Below are positions 1 through 11,046 of a stretch of 64,000 nt of DNA, one piece after another; the stretch's first letter is position 1; the number at the start of each line of letters is the position of its first letter. This DNA comes from Buteo buteo (taxonomy: Eukaryota; Chordata; Aves; Accipitriformes; Accipitridae): NCBI RefSeq assembly GCF_964188355.1, contig NC_134178.1:25135128-25199127 (forward strand), given 5' to 3'. The notes under the pieces were generated by a model, which had not been told where the DNA came from, searched no databases, and saw only the letters and a program-made list of their open reading frames with translations. Position numbers and translations under genes: made by a program.

Positions 1-3000
1 GGGAAGAGGCCTCTTTGTTGTACTGAGTTTCAAATATTATTAATGGAAAAAGTGCTTATAAAAGATATGGGATTTGGTTTTGATTCTGAAGAAGTGAACA
101 AGGATGTTGTTAATAAATAAAATATTAATAAAAATAATTATTAAAAGATCGGTTTATAGTAAAGTATGGTTAATGATTCTTGCAACAGAAGTTTGCCTCC
201 AGTTGTATGCCATACAGTAGTCCTTAATTATGTTATCCCATGCTATTTTTTTTTCCAAAGTATTCTTGCCTTACGTGGATTGTGAGATGAACAGGGTTTG
301 TTTAATGAACAGATGCTCACTATTTTGTACAATGTGTGGCCTCAGGCCTTATTTCCTGCATTTTATTCAGACCCTTACTCTGAAGTCAAAATTATTCTTT
401 TCCTCAGGGGCTTTTCATAATGCTCATCACTGTAATATCTGAAAAGCTTTTCCCAAAATAATTGTTACCTTCACAACACCCTTGAAGCTGTGCAAGCTTT
501 CTCTTTTACAATCAAGCAATAAAGGCAGAATGAGATCAAGATCAAGTATCTCCTCTGTCTTCAGAGTGCCAAATCTGAAACATCCAAGAACCTGTCAGGA
601 TGGGCACTTTTTGTCAGTTTGTTTTTAGGCACAAAACATTAAACTTTGGGCCTTTATTTCCAAATCTTAGTGCTTGCTAATTCATATCATGGGACATTAA
701 ATTGGGGAACCTGAAAAAGAGAAAGCCAGACTTTCTCATTGTCTCTCAACATTTGGTTTGTGTGATTCACTTAACATTCTAAATATCCTCTGGCAGGATC
801 AGAATCTGGGCCTTAAAGTAGCAGTTACCTTGATACAACTTGCTGCTTTCTCCTCTCTCTTCTACTGTTATATGTGTGCAAGAAATTGGACAGGGATCCC
901 ACAAATGAGCATTCATCCTTAGTAACTCTTTCTCTCTGGAGTGTACTGGATCTGTGCCAAAGGAAGCATCTTTTAGTGAAGGAGTCATAACTAATTACAT
1001 CATTTATCAGCCTGCTTATATAGTGTGGAGGGGCTAAACTCAGGTTAAGGTTATAGTCTTCGGTCCACTATTGTTTGTGTTCATTAGCATTAGTCTTTGA
1101 AGCTTTAATGCTCTCCCTTGTATTGCAGAGTATTTTGTAATATATTTTCTTCTTTAAACAAAGATGACAATCTAGAAAATGTGCAATTATAAGGGAATAA
1201 AAGAGTGCTCCCCAGTCTCTTAAGTAGATTATGAATTTGAAGATATTGTTTATATGACAATGTATTTATAATACAGTACATTCCCAGTTTCTAATAATTT
1301 GTAGGCTGTTCACTGAAGTTTTGATATGGGGAAAAAAATAAAAATCAGTGGAACTTGTAATTTCTCTCTGAAGTAGTTAAATTAAACAAGTAAGGAATGA
1401 TTGCAAAATACCAGTATGAATAGAAATTAATTTTCAGTGCCATAAATACAGCAACTGTCCAGAAGAAGCCCTGATTAGAGAGGAAGCAGTTGTTACAAAA
1501 ATTGCTTCTCCTGATGTTGACAGGAAGATTTTGTTTTTAATCCAGGGAAATAGAGAAATGAACTTGTGATGCTCATTACTGAAAGGTTAACTACTCAGAT
1601 GACTGTATTGCAAGAGTATTTTGGAATACCTGCTCTGTTCTTGATAGGATGATTCCTTCCTGTACTGTGTGAAGCTCATTGTCTGATAGATCTGAACTTT
1701 TTGCCTTATAGTGCTAATTCATTACTAACCCATCAATAAATGTCATGTTTGGAGGCCTTTGAGAAGTAATCCCATTATGCTTATCAAAACATACCAAGTT
1801 ACATTGAAAATGAAAATAACAATGCTTATATACACATTATAAGTGGTTAAACTTCAAGCTTGGTTGACAGAAGGCTTATTGATTTCCAGTCAACTGGAGC
1901 CCAGAGTTCACTTCCCCCTCTTGTATTACTTGTGTACACCAAAAATGATACCTCTCACAGGGTGTTCTTCCAGGAAGGTTCTTTAATTGCCCAACATGGA
2001 GGCCTCTGAAAGCTGTTCCACTTTATATAAAGGAATTGAAAAATGTTCACTGGGCTGTGAGACTGAGTAAAGATAACAAGCTGTATGGCTTGCTGCTCTC
2101 TTTCTTGTTAGAAAATCTTGAGTTTCACTCTCTGTTTCAAGGACTGTTTTGTTAATTTTTACTGTATTTCATCCGGTGCTGGTAGTATTATTTAACACCT
2201 CCCCCTGCTTATGTATTTAAAGGCTTCACACTTTTTTTAAGCTTTTGAAGTAAGTGTTTATGTGCCTAATTTCAGAGAAAAGTCCACGATTATAGGTAAA
2301 GGTTCACTCCTGTAGGTCAGAGGTGTAGAAACAGGTGTGGGAGTTAACACCTGGGGAGGTCAAAACCTGCTTATTATAGGTTCCTAGTAGCAGTATCTGG
2401 TAATATCCTGCTCAGGGCAGTGGTTGCTGAAGGCTTTATTGCTTTTTTCAGGGCCCTGTCTAGGCTACAAAGTGTCCAAATACTAAGACTTGTCAACACT
2501 GAGCATTTTAATGAATGTGCCCTTTGTGGATGTAGGTTTAACATCTCTGTGCCTACTACTCCACTCGATAGATATATTTTTGTCATGTGTAGCTGTGAGA
2601 TGGTAAGATGCCCAGATAATAGGCTGGGGACATGGTGTGGAGAGACAAGAAATGCAAAGAGTGCTTGGGGAGCCTGTGTAGTGCCTGCCATTTGCAGGGG
2701 GACCAGACCCTGTGTTCCAGAGCTGGGGCGGGGGGCCTTGAGGGTCTTGGAGTGAACTGGGAAACAGGGGTTTATGTCATAGCAGCTCCTCCTACAGGGA
2801 TATGCTACTGGCAGGCTAACCTAGGTCCTGAGATGATCCTCCTTCAGTTCTGAAATTTAAGAATGCCTCTCCCCGCCCCCAAATTGTTGATAGGGATTTG
2901 TTGGGGTAGGGATAGTCTTTGTGTTTGTTCAAATCCCAGTCAGGCGGCTCACCCTGGAGAAGACAATAACTAGTAACTTTTTAATGGCTTTTGTGGTACA

Positions 3001-3291
3001 ATTTTGTTTCTTCAGCAGTTCAGCCTGTTCTCTCCATCTCCCTGCTGCTCAAGCCTGCACTGATACACTCCTCCCAGTGGCTGACTTTGGCATATCTTTC
3101 TCAAATCAAAAAGTTGCACTGAACTTTGTTAAGCAACCTGGAATTTTTTGCTGCTCTGCTTTGTTGTACCTTCTAGCGTAAAATATAGAGCAGTGGCTAG
3201 CCTCTGGGACATAGTTTGCAGGTAGTGGCAGACTGTGCTGGTCATTTGATGGTTATTTTCTGAATGAAATACTTGCAGACTTCCTATAAGC
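1..3291. other. Unique AT-rich non-coding sequence
   Basis: I see no gene, RNA gene or recognisable transposon here. Around 2374-2755 two roughly 105-110-codon frames lie on opposite strands over the same bases, as expected from chance openness in a locally GC-richer patch (about 2640-2760). Neither has a recognisable domain. TATA-like strings near 57 and 2023 have no associated frame. Confidence 0.6.
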
Positions 3292-3320
3292 CAAGCAGAA
3301 GCTGTCACTGGCTGAGCAAG
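3292..3320 (+). repeat. 29-nt imperfect direct repeat, copy A
   Basis: This stretch begins CAAGCAGAAGCTGTC. It matches 3772-3800 at 23 of 29 positions by my count, exactly 480 bp apart. Read in one frame, both copies encode K-Q-K-L-S-L, and the first two differences (AAG/AAA, TCA/TCG) are synonymous. Copy A hits a stop soon after, at the TATAAAAG. It could be a degenerate duplicated exon piece or chance. Confidence 0.4.
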
Positions 3321-3332
3321 TTGAGCTGCTGG

Positions 3333-3420
3333 TATAAAAGCATCAGTGCTTGCAGCATTACGCTCTTTTGGAAACTTTGCTTGCTGATCTTTGAATAAGG
3401 CAATGGCTTTTAAGGTTAGT
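3333..3420 (+). promoter_or_regulatory. Promoter / first-exon-like signal (TATA box, ATG, splice donor)
   Basis: A consensus TATAAAAG lies at 3333-3340. About 63 bp downstream is an ATG (3403-3405) in good context, with G at -3 and G at +4. After four codons (M-A-F-K) comes AAG|GTTAGT, a donor-like junction at 3414/3415. A TATA box, short 5' UTR, few coding codons and a phase-0 donor is the layout of many small secreted-protein genes. I could not find a downstream exon, so the gene is not identified. Without splicing the frame closes after 13 codons (TGA at 3442-3444). This may be a real tissue-specific first exon, a relic, or coincidence. Confidence 0.3.
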
Positions 3421-6400
3421 GGCAGGGTTTATAGGGAGAAGTGACTGTGAAGAAAGCTTTGTTCATAATTCATTCTATGCTTGGATCTTATGGACTTCAA
3501 CTCAAAACAGCACAAGAAAAGGGGAGGAGAGGGAGAAAAGATGAATGGCACCATATGGGTTGCTGCAATAGAGACCAGATGTGGGTGGGGAGCGTTACGC
3601 CTATATCATAACAAAGACACTATGTCTGTGTCAGTACACAGCGAACATGAAAATAGCAGTTCACATTCTGCTTTTTCCCTGACTGAAGCTGTCTTTCGAA
3701 TGACTGGATTTGACAAGGTCATGATCTGTGTGTCTTGTGAATTTGACTGATCTTAATGACCTGAAACAGGGCAAGCAGAAACTGTCGCTGTCAGAGGAAG
3801 GTTATCCAGAACACCAGAAAGAGTTAACAGCATCTAATATTTATGAATGCGGTGGTGAAGGTTGCTAACATGACATAAAAATGTGCAGTGCACTACCTGA
3901 GCCTGTAGAAGGTGGCATGGCTACTGTGCCTTGTCTTCCACTCCCACTCTGTGTTTCTAATTTGTGGGCAATTAGCCAAAATCCATTAGTTCCTTCTGTG
4001 ACCATTATCTGTGTATGCGTGTACATATGCAAAATATTTACTCTTTCATTTAAGATGCCCAATAGACTCCATTGACATGTTTGTTGCTTTCTTTCAAATG
4101 CTGAAGGAACAGTGGGTCAGAGTGATGATAAAAAAATAGGTATTTCTTTCCCCAGTTGTATCTGTGCTACAGAAGTTGCTGTCAGTCATCTGTGACCAAC
4201 ACATCTGGAGCTGACACTTTCAGCTGAAGCATTTTTGGGGATGTAAACAATGCCGGAAACTCCTAGGAGACACTCTTTTTGTGCTTTTGTATTTCTTAGC
4301 GTAGTGAGCTCTATTGGATTCTCTGGATGCTGTGTGTTACAACAAATAGGAAAGGGAAGACAGGTTTTTGAAAGTGAGAGTTATTTATAATCTCACGCTA
4401 TGGAAGTATTCATTTTTGTACTACGTAATTAAGAAATTAAGTAAGTTTTTTTGTTATGAATTCAAAATGCTAGTAACAGGTAAATGTGTTTTCAATTATA
4501 TGTATTGTACAAATAGAAAGTTGTTTTATAATTGTGATCTGATCATGCTAATACATTATTAGCACTTACCATGTGAATTCAGCAAGTCACTTCTGCTCTT
4601 TCCCATGCTGTCAGGTCTTTTTTACAATTAGTTCAGTGCAAATGTTTTACTTATCTTAGGTCTGCAATGCTGGAGATGACCACTGGATGGAACCATTACA
4701 TTTTACTTAATATGGTGATGCAAAACCTTGCTGTATGTGACTGAAATACATGTTTGTAAGAAAAAAGCTTTTATTAAATAATGATGTAACCATTAATGTT
4801 TGATTTTTAAAAAGTACAAAAACCATAAAGAAAGCAGACTTTAAGTAGTGCTTCTATGAACTTGGAATGATCAAGAGAGGATATTTTCTCTTTTGCAATC
4901 TACAGTTATTTAATCAGAGTTGAAAAACAAACACAACTTAAATTACACTTTTTGAAGTCATGAGGGCTTATAAGAAAGATACTGTGTATGCTATACAGTA
5001 GTATTAGCCAGCAGATTATGCAGTCAGAAGTTTTTCAAGACTTAACGTTGTTTGGCAGAGAGCAAAAAGCTTCCACTGTGGGAGATGTTAGGCAAGAGGC
5101 TTTTAAGAAGTCATGCTTCAATTATTCTGGTTAATTAAAAAGAAAGTAAGTCTGTAATTAAGGCAGTAGTTGTTCCTATTTTTTTCCAAATGAAGTTCAG
5201 AGCTAATTTAGAGCTAAGGTTATGGGGTTTAGTCTCTCTTGCCTTTCACTTTGAGTGGATGAACACGATGGTTGTTGTCGTAACACTGTGTGCTACATGT
5301 GGGACCTCCAGAGATGAACATTTTTGTTGATCAGCAGTTTGAATTTAAAGAACTAGCTCCTATATTTGGAAACTTTAACAGATCCATGGTAAGATATTTG
5401 CATGATGATGAATATGGTAGCAGGAAAGGATTACAGTAGAAAGCTATCTTCTGACTTGTTAACAAGGCACTTTGCTTAAATACAGATAATAAACTTCTGT
5501 GTATAGTGATGGTAAAACAGGGCCTTTCTTGCCCCTCTTGGAGATGAAAATATAGTAGTAGCAACTCATTATGGTATTATTCCCTAGGTAGTGGACAGTG
5601 GGCAGATCTTATTATGACCCAAGCTCTCTATACTCACACTAGATTCCTGAAATCTTCATTTGTCTTGTAAGCATGTCAGGAGGTGTTATGGAGAGTGACT
5701 GCATTTGTGGGTCATTAACAACTGCCACGGGGCAGGTTACCAACACGCAGAGACTTTTTCCTCCTTTTCTGTCCTATGTTGTAGTGGTGGGATTGGAAAA
5801 AAGGAACATAGCCTCTGAATGTCTGGAGTACCTTGTAAACCATGTGATATTTAGCTCTTTAAGGAAACAGACACATTAAATATACCATATGATATTAATG
5901 TTTTACTTTTTTTTTGAGTGGGTTATACCTTTTTAATAAGACTAAAAAGCACTGGCAAAACTGCCTCTGAAAATATAAGAGTACTCATACACTTTCTGCC
6001 AATGCAGTAAGAGGATTTAAGCAGCACAAACAGAAGTAGTTCAGATAGATGAGTGCAGTCCTATTTAATCTGAGACTCCTTTGCATATGGTGCTAGGGTT
6101 TGTTAGTATAGTGGCTCTAAGGATCTGCACATAAACTACTGAAGTTCTGCTTGTATTAAAATGTAAGTTATCAAATTTGTAAAATGATACCAAAGTTAAG
6201 CCAAACATTTAAACCCATTATTCCTTTTGAAAGAGAAGAAAAGAGCACCTTAGAGGCAGCCTTCATTTGTTAGGAATTTGGAGGAAATCCAGTCCTTATG
6301 GGGAAAAGAAGATGACATGTCTAAATTGCAGCATGAAGCAAAAGAATGATTAGTTAGAGCAAACTATTAGCTTTGGTGTTTTTCAGCCTTACTTTTCAGA

Positions 6401-6899
6401 TTGCTGAAACCCAACAGAGAACAGCTGTATTTCCCAAGCTAGATTAACTAAGCTTGCTGCTTTGTCTCCTTTGCTATGACTTCAAGTGTGAAGTGGTGGC
6501 AGAGCTCTTTTTCTCCACTCACCCTAGCAGTTATCTTTAAATTAATTTTAAAAAGAGAACAGATTTCACAAGATTTCCAAAAGCAAAAATCACCTTGTTT
6601 TTTGAATATTTGATGAAGATTATTCAAGTCATAAGTAAGAACGAAAATATTTTTCTGGTAATTAGCCTTTTCATGTTTGTCACTTGCATTCATTTAGCCT
6701 CTACTCTGAATTCTGCTGCAGGAATGCATACCACCTTAAGCATGTCACTATAGATAGTTGTCATTTTGTGACATCTCCAGCTAGGTAACTCTACCTACTT
6801 CTGCTTCTGGTTGTGAAGTATTTTCTTATGTAGCTGTTGGCTTAGATGGCTTGTTCTTTAGATGGCTATTGGTTTAATAAATATGAGCTGGGGGGCTAA
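3421..6899. other. Unique AT-rich non-coding sequence
   Basis: No gene or transposon is recognised apart from the second copy of a short repeat at 3772-3800. Frames such as the 89-codon one at 3481-3750 have no domain, signal peptide or homologue that I recognise. Confidence 0.6.
3772..3800 (+). repeat. 29-nt imperfect direct repeat, copy B
   Basis: This is the partner of 3292-3320. Its frame (K-Q-K-L-S-L-S-E-E) stays open for about 20 more codons, to a TAA at about 3865-3867. It is preceded by CTGAAACAG at 3761-3769, which could serve as an acceptor AG. No domain is recognised. Confidence 0.4.
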
Positions 6900-6904
6900 C
6901 CCTG
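6900..6904 (+). repeat. Target-site duplication CCCTG, left
   Basis: CCCTG immediately precedes the 5'-TG of the LTR and is repeated exactly at 8023-8027 after its terminal CA. Five base pairs is a usual duplication length for ERVL-type integration. Confidence 0.8.
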
Positions 6905-7216
6905 TGTAATGGTTTTGTGTGGCAAGGTTTTGGTAGTGGGGGGGCTACAGGGGTGGCTTCTGTAAGAAGCTACTGGAAGCTTCCCCTGTGTTCGAGAGAG
7001 AGCCTATACCAGCCGGCTCTAAGACGGACCTGCTGCCAGCCAAGGCCGAGCCAATCAGTGATAGTGGTAACGCCTCTGTGATAACATTTTTAAGAAGGAA
7101 AAAAGTTGGGAGAGAGAGGAACAGCCGCCAGAGAGAGGAGTGAGAACATGTAAGAGAAACAAGCCTGCAGACACCAAGGTCAGTGAAGAAGGAGGGGGAG
7201 GAGATGCTCCAGGTGC

Positions 7217-7613
7217 CGGAGCGAAGATTCCCCTGCAGCTCGTGGGGAAGACTCTGGTGAGGCAGGCTGTCCCCCTGCAGTCCAGGGAGGTCCACAGTGG
7301 AGCAGATCTCCACCTGCAGCCCATGGAGGACCCCACGCCGGAGCAGGTGGGTTCCCGAAGGAGGCTGTGACCCCGTGGGAACCCCGCGCTGGAGCAGGTT
7401 CCTGGCAGGACCTGCGGATTTGTGGAGAGAGGAGCCCACGGAGCAGGTTTTTCTGGCAGGACTTGTGACCCCGTGTGCTCCTGAAGGACTGCACGCCGTG
7501 GAAAGGACCCACGCTGGAGCAGTTCGTGAAGAACTGCAGCCCGTGGGAAGGGCACATGTTGGAGAAGTCCGTGGAGGACTGTCTCCCGTGGGTGGGACCC
7601 CACACTGGAGCAG
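7217..7613 (+). repeat. Minisatellite inside the LTR, about 41-51 bp unit
   Basis: Units carry a TGGAGCAG-like core. Cores start at 7217, 7298, 7339, 7390, 7439, 7515, 7560 and 7606. A degenerate unit lies between the first two, and about 21 bp is missing between 7439 and 7515 relative to the other LTR. Compared with 42011-42341 this copy holds about 81 bp more (about two units) at its 5' end. Some units are multiples of three (45 bp), which helps keep frames open across the array. Confidence 0.75.
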
Positions 7614-7827
7614 GGGGAGAGTGTGATGAGCCCTCACCCTGAGGAGGGTTGAAGCGGCAGAAAATAACGTGTGATGACCGTAAACCCCATCTCCGTCCCC
7701 CTGCGCTGCTGGGGGGCTTGGTGGAGAAATCCGGGAGTGAAGTTGTGCCCGGGAAGAAGGGAGGGGTGGTGGGAAGGTGTTCTGAGATTTGGTTTTATTT
7801 CTCATTACCTTACCCTGGTTGATTTGT

Positions 7828-7833
7828 AATAAA
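7828..7833 (+). terminator. LTR polyadenylation signal AATAAA
   Basis: A canonical hexamer in TTGTAATAAATTG, followed within 60 bp by GT-rich sequence (CTGTTTTGCCCGTG). The equivalent place in the 41.7-kb copy reads AATTAA and is lost. Confidence 0.6.
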
Positions 7834-8022
7834 TTGAATTAATTTTCCCCAAGCTGAGTCTGTTTTGCCCGTGACGGTAATTAGTGAATGATCTCTCCTG
7901 TCCTTATCTCAACCTGCAAGCTTTTTGTTATATTTTTTCTCTTCCCTGTCCAGCTGAGGATGGGGGAGTGATGGAATGGCTTTGGTGGGTACCTGGCGCC
8001 CAGCCAGGGTTAACCCATCACA

Positions 8023-8027
8023 CCCTG
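8023..8027 (+). repeat. Target-site duplication CCCTG, right
   Basis: Exact copy of 6900-6904, immediately after the terminal CA of the LTR. Confidence 0.8.
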
Positions 8028-9899
8028 GGTAGAGCTTTCCTTTAAGGAAAGGGCAAATTAATTCTGTTGTGTCATTATCAGTTGTAATGTTGGCATCTGT
8101 CTGTTGTTTCACAGCACCTCCTAGATGCTGAAGTTTCCAATCTACCCTGCTTCATAGCTTCTTACCTGCCTTGCTGCTTGCAACTAGACTACCACAGTGT
8201 AATCGAGAATGTCAGGCTGCACAAGCATCAGATGATGGATGATGAGATTTTTTTTTTTGTTTAAGCCTAATTAACTGTTAACTTGTTAACTGGTTAAAAT
8301 TCCTACATCAGAGATCAGTATTTTGTGTTGCTAATTGTCATGATCTGGTATGTGAAACTGTGCTGACACTGGCAATACTGTCAGACTGGAATAATTAGAA
8401 GTAGAGAGAACCAAAACCAGAGTACTTATAATCTATAATCTAATTGATTTAATGGGATATTCAGTTTTTCATTGCTCATCTGCCTCAACAATAATAAGAA
8501 TAGTGTATGAGCTGCCACACTTATTGGAAGCTTGATTAGTATTCCAGTATATGATCAAACTCCGTAACTAAATAGACAATGTATGAATTAGTGTAAAAGA
8601 CTCTCTTCAGAGTATGGTATGAGTTTGCAGAACATTTAAAAGGGAAGCCAGAGCTCATTGGGTTTGAACTTTTGGCTGCTGGGGGGTTGCACATCTTGGT
8701 TGGGTCAGCATAGGAGCATGGTGCTGTTTGGATGGTGAGTGACAGCTGTGGTGGTGCCCCAGGCTGGTGGCTAGAGAGGCCAGAGCACCCGGCTGGTCGG
8801 AGGCAGGTCTTTCGGGGAGAGCCAGCAGTGTAAAGTAAGAGGGCAAAACGTGTAACATAGAATACTGTCTAAAGACCCAGAGTTGTCATTAGCATGAGGT
8901 ACTGCAATAGCTTGGGTGGACATATATTTTGTGGTGTTATGACTAAATTTTAAAATACGTAATCCAAAATGTTTTAGAACTATACATTTCTACAAAGAAG
9001 CTTCCACACTTTGCTTTTTCATGTGGAGGTGGTGTGGGTTGTTTCAGTTTGGTGGGGGTGTGTGTTTGTTTTTGCTTTAAGGTGGAAACCTGTTCTACTT
9101 GTAGGATAATATTGCCGAGCCAATTATCTCTCTATTTCTTCTCACCTTTCCGTTTTGTTCTTTGTATTCCCTGTTATGTATTTTTCTTCTCTTTGCTTTG
9201 TGCTCTTTTACTTGCCAATATAGTATCTCCTTTGCATTGCAAGTGATGGTGGGGAGAAGTCCGCTCCTGCAGTTGCCTGCCCGTGTAGTCGGCACAGTGC
9301 GGCTGGTCACTTAACACAGTGGCAATGTTGCGCCAACATATTGTAGGATGGGGGATGCAGGCACCTGAACGGTAGCCATGATCCATTTGGATCTTCCACT
9401 AAGAATATAAAGAATTAGAGCTGAAGTTCAAGAGAAAGGCTGGCCAGATGTGTTCAGTGCTGGGTGAAATCAGAGGGGATAAAGCAATATAAAGGAGGAA
9501 CACAGAAGGAAAATGGAGAACATTGAAAGATGAGTTAATGGCTGCCCACAGGTGACGTATGTCATAGAGCAATAAATACAGTGGGGGGGGGAGGCCAAGG
9601 TGGATGAACAAGTAAGTACGAAATGCAATCAAAGATAAGAGGAAAAAAATTGAGAGGTAGAGATCCAAGAAAAGGCTGGGAGAAATATAGAAGGAAGTTG
9701 AGGGAGTATAAAAATTGATGAGAAAAGTAAAGGTGGAATATAAAAAGGTGATTGCCCTTATTTTTTTAAAAGAAGAGTCTGAGATAAAATGACTTTTTTT
9801 TTTTTAATCCAGGTAGAAAAGGCATTCCTCTCGCCTGAGAAATCCTGAAGTACTGGGAGAGGGTGAGGATGATGGTAGTAGTCTGCTTCAAATCAGTTC
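8028..9899. other. Unique non-coding sequence
   Basis: No gene or transposon is recognised. A mildly GC-rich stretch (about 8680-8830) and a CpG-containing stretch (about 9250-9390) have only short frames on both strands. A purine-rich run with a G tract lies near 9580-9670. Confidence 0.55.
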
Positions 9900-10350
9900 A
9901 GAAAGAGCTTAAAACCGACGTGGTGGCTCACTGTGCCAGCACTGAGGTGCCCTGCTGTGCCATGGGGGTGCCTGGCAGGGTAGAGCAGGACCGGGCCTTG
10001 TTGGCAGCAGGGCCAAGCCAGGCAGCCCCAGCCCCATCACTGGGCTGAGGCGTGGGGAGGCCGCAGCCAGGATGAAGCAGGGCTCGGCTGCCAGGGGAGG
10101 CTGGCCCTGCCTGCTGGGGCCCGCTGTGGAGCCAGGGGCGGAAGCAGCCATGTTTGACAGGGGTAGGAGCAGCAGGCCCTGTCTCCCAGGCTCAGCTTCA
10201 CCTCTCTGCTCTTCCCACTACTGCTACTGGGAAGAATTCCCCCTCGCTCCAGCTGTCTGCCCCCACCTTGCAGTTAGGAGTGTCTTGGCACGGTTTGGGG
10301 TTTTTTCCTCAGTGAGCTGGAGTTGCTGCTTCATCAGGAGTGTTGCCAGG
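9900..10350. other. GC-rich patch, unclassified
   Basis: This stretch is clearly more GC-rich than its surroundings and keeps some CpG (for example near 9917, 10062 and 10139). Frames run on both strands (155 codons + at 10072-10539; 80 codons - at 9909-10151), which points to composition rather than coding. It could be a small CpG island, an old retrotransposed fragment, or an unrecognised repeat. I cannot tell which. Confidence 0.4.
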
Positions 10351-10831
10351 CAGGCAGTATTTGGCCTCCCAGGAAAATGTCGTCACTACTCTTCAAATGC
10401 CAGCCTCTGCTTAAAGAGGATTTTCTGCTTTCTTGGTAGAAAACAGCATGATTTTTCTCCTTTCTTCTTTGGTGCAAATCGTCCTCCTAATTGTAAGTAC
10501 CAGAGTTCCTTGGATTTGAAAACAGATGATGAAGTATAGACCTGAGCTGTGAGTGTTTTGCCTCTCTTCAAGTCTCCGCAGGGTAAAAACCTGACAAAAC
10601 CAGACCCTCTGAGCTCCTCCTAAGCCCTTCCTTGCTTTAACATTTAAATAGTTTCCTGCGAATCAACGTACCCTGTTCAAATGTACATACTGACTGCCCC
10701 CAACCAGCTGGGTATTTAAAACTTGATAGAAAATACAGTTTCTTAGTAAGGAAAACTCTTTTGGTATAAATGAGTATTTTTTAAAAACTATTTCTTCGTC
10801 AGAATGAGTTAAGTTTTTCATAGAAAACATT

Positions 10832-10852
10832 GGGGGTGGGGGTGGGGTGGGG
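10832..10852 (+). other. G-quadruplex motif (+ strand)
   Basis: Four guanine tracts of 5, 5, 4 and 4 are separated by single T loops (G5-T-G5-T-G4-T-G4). Single-nucleotide loops are known to give very stable parallel quadruplexes. The surrounding DNA is AT-rich and no gene is nearby. Confidence 0.8.
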
Positions 10853-10986
10853 AGGAGAGTACCTTACAAGAGCCAATAGCTTGACCACAGTGGCATGTGG
10901 TGGGGCAGTGAGGTTGAAGTCCCCACTTTGAACCAAAGTGTGCAGTCATCTGCTGTGTGTGTGTTCAGGTTTCATTATGCTTTAAG

Positions 10987-11046
10987 AAAAAAAAAAAAAA
11001 AAAACAAAAACACAAAAAACCCCAAAACAACAGAACCAACCCCACA
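10987..11046 (+). repeat. A18 run followed by an A/C-rich tract
   Basis: Eighteen A residues (10987-11004) lead into CAAAAACACAAAAAACCCC-type sequence. It could be a decayed poly(A) tail, but no retrotransposon body is seen beside it. Confidence 0.8.

Larger units (their letters stand above)
6905..8022 (+). mobile_element. Solo LTR of an endogenous retrovirus, ERVL-type avian family
   Basis: The element starts TGTAATGG and ends CCATCACA, so it has the canonical TG...CA termini. It is flanked by perfect CCCTG duplications, which shows a solo LTR with no internal viral sequence. It is 1118 bp long. In order it has a roughly 180-bp 5' part, a degenerate TATA-like stretch (TTTTTAA at 7087-7093), a GC-rich minisatellite (7217-7613), an AATAAA (7828-7833) followed by GT-rich sequence, and a roughly 190-bp tail. 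A second copy at 41705-42750 is alignable along its whole length. I assign ERVL from memory of this common avian LTR; the class is less certain than its being an LTR. A 286-codon open frame on the - strand (6945-7805) and a 109-codon one on the + strand come from the array and its GC content; I do not call them genes. Confidence 0.85.

Noticed and set aside
2374..2755. 105- and 111-codon frames on opposite strands
   Set aside because: They cover the same bases with no domain; mutual antisense openness is typical of chance.
10072..10539. 155-codon + frame
   Set aside because: It lies in a GC-rich patch where the - strand is also open, so it reflects composition.
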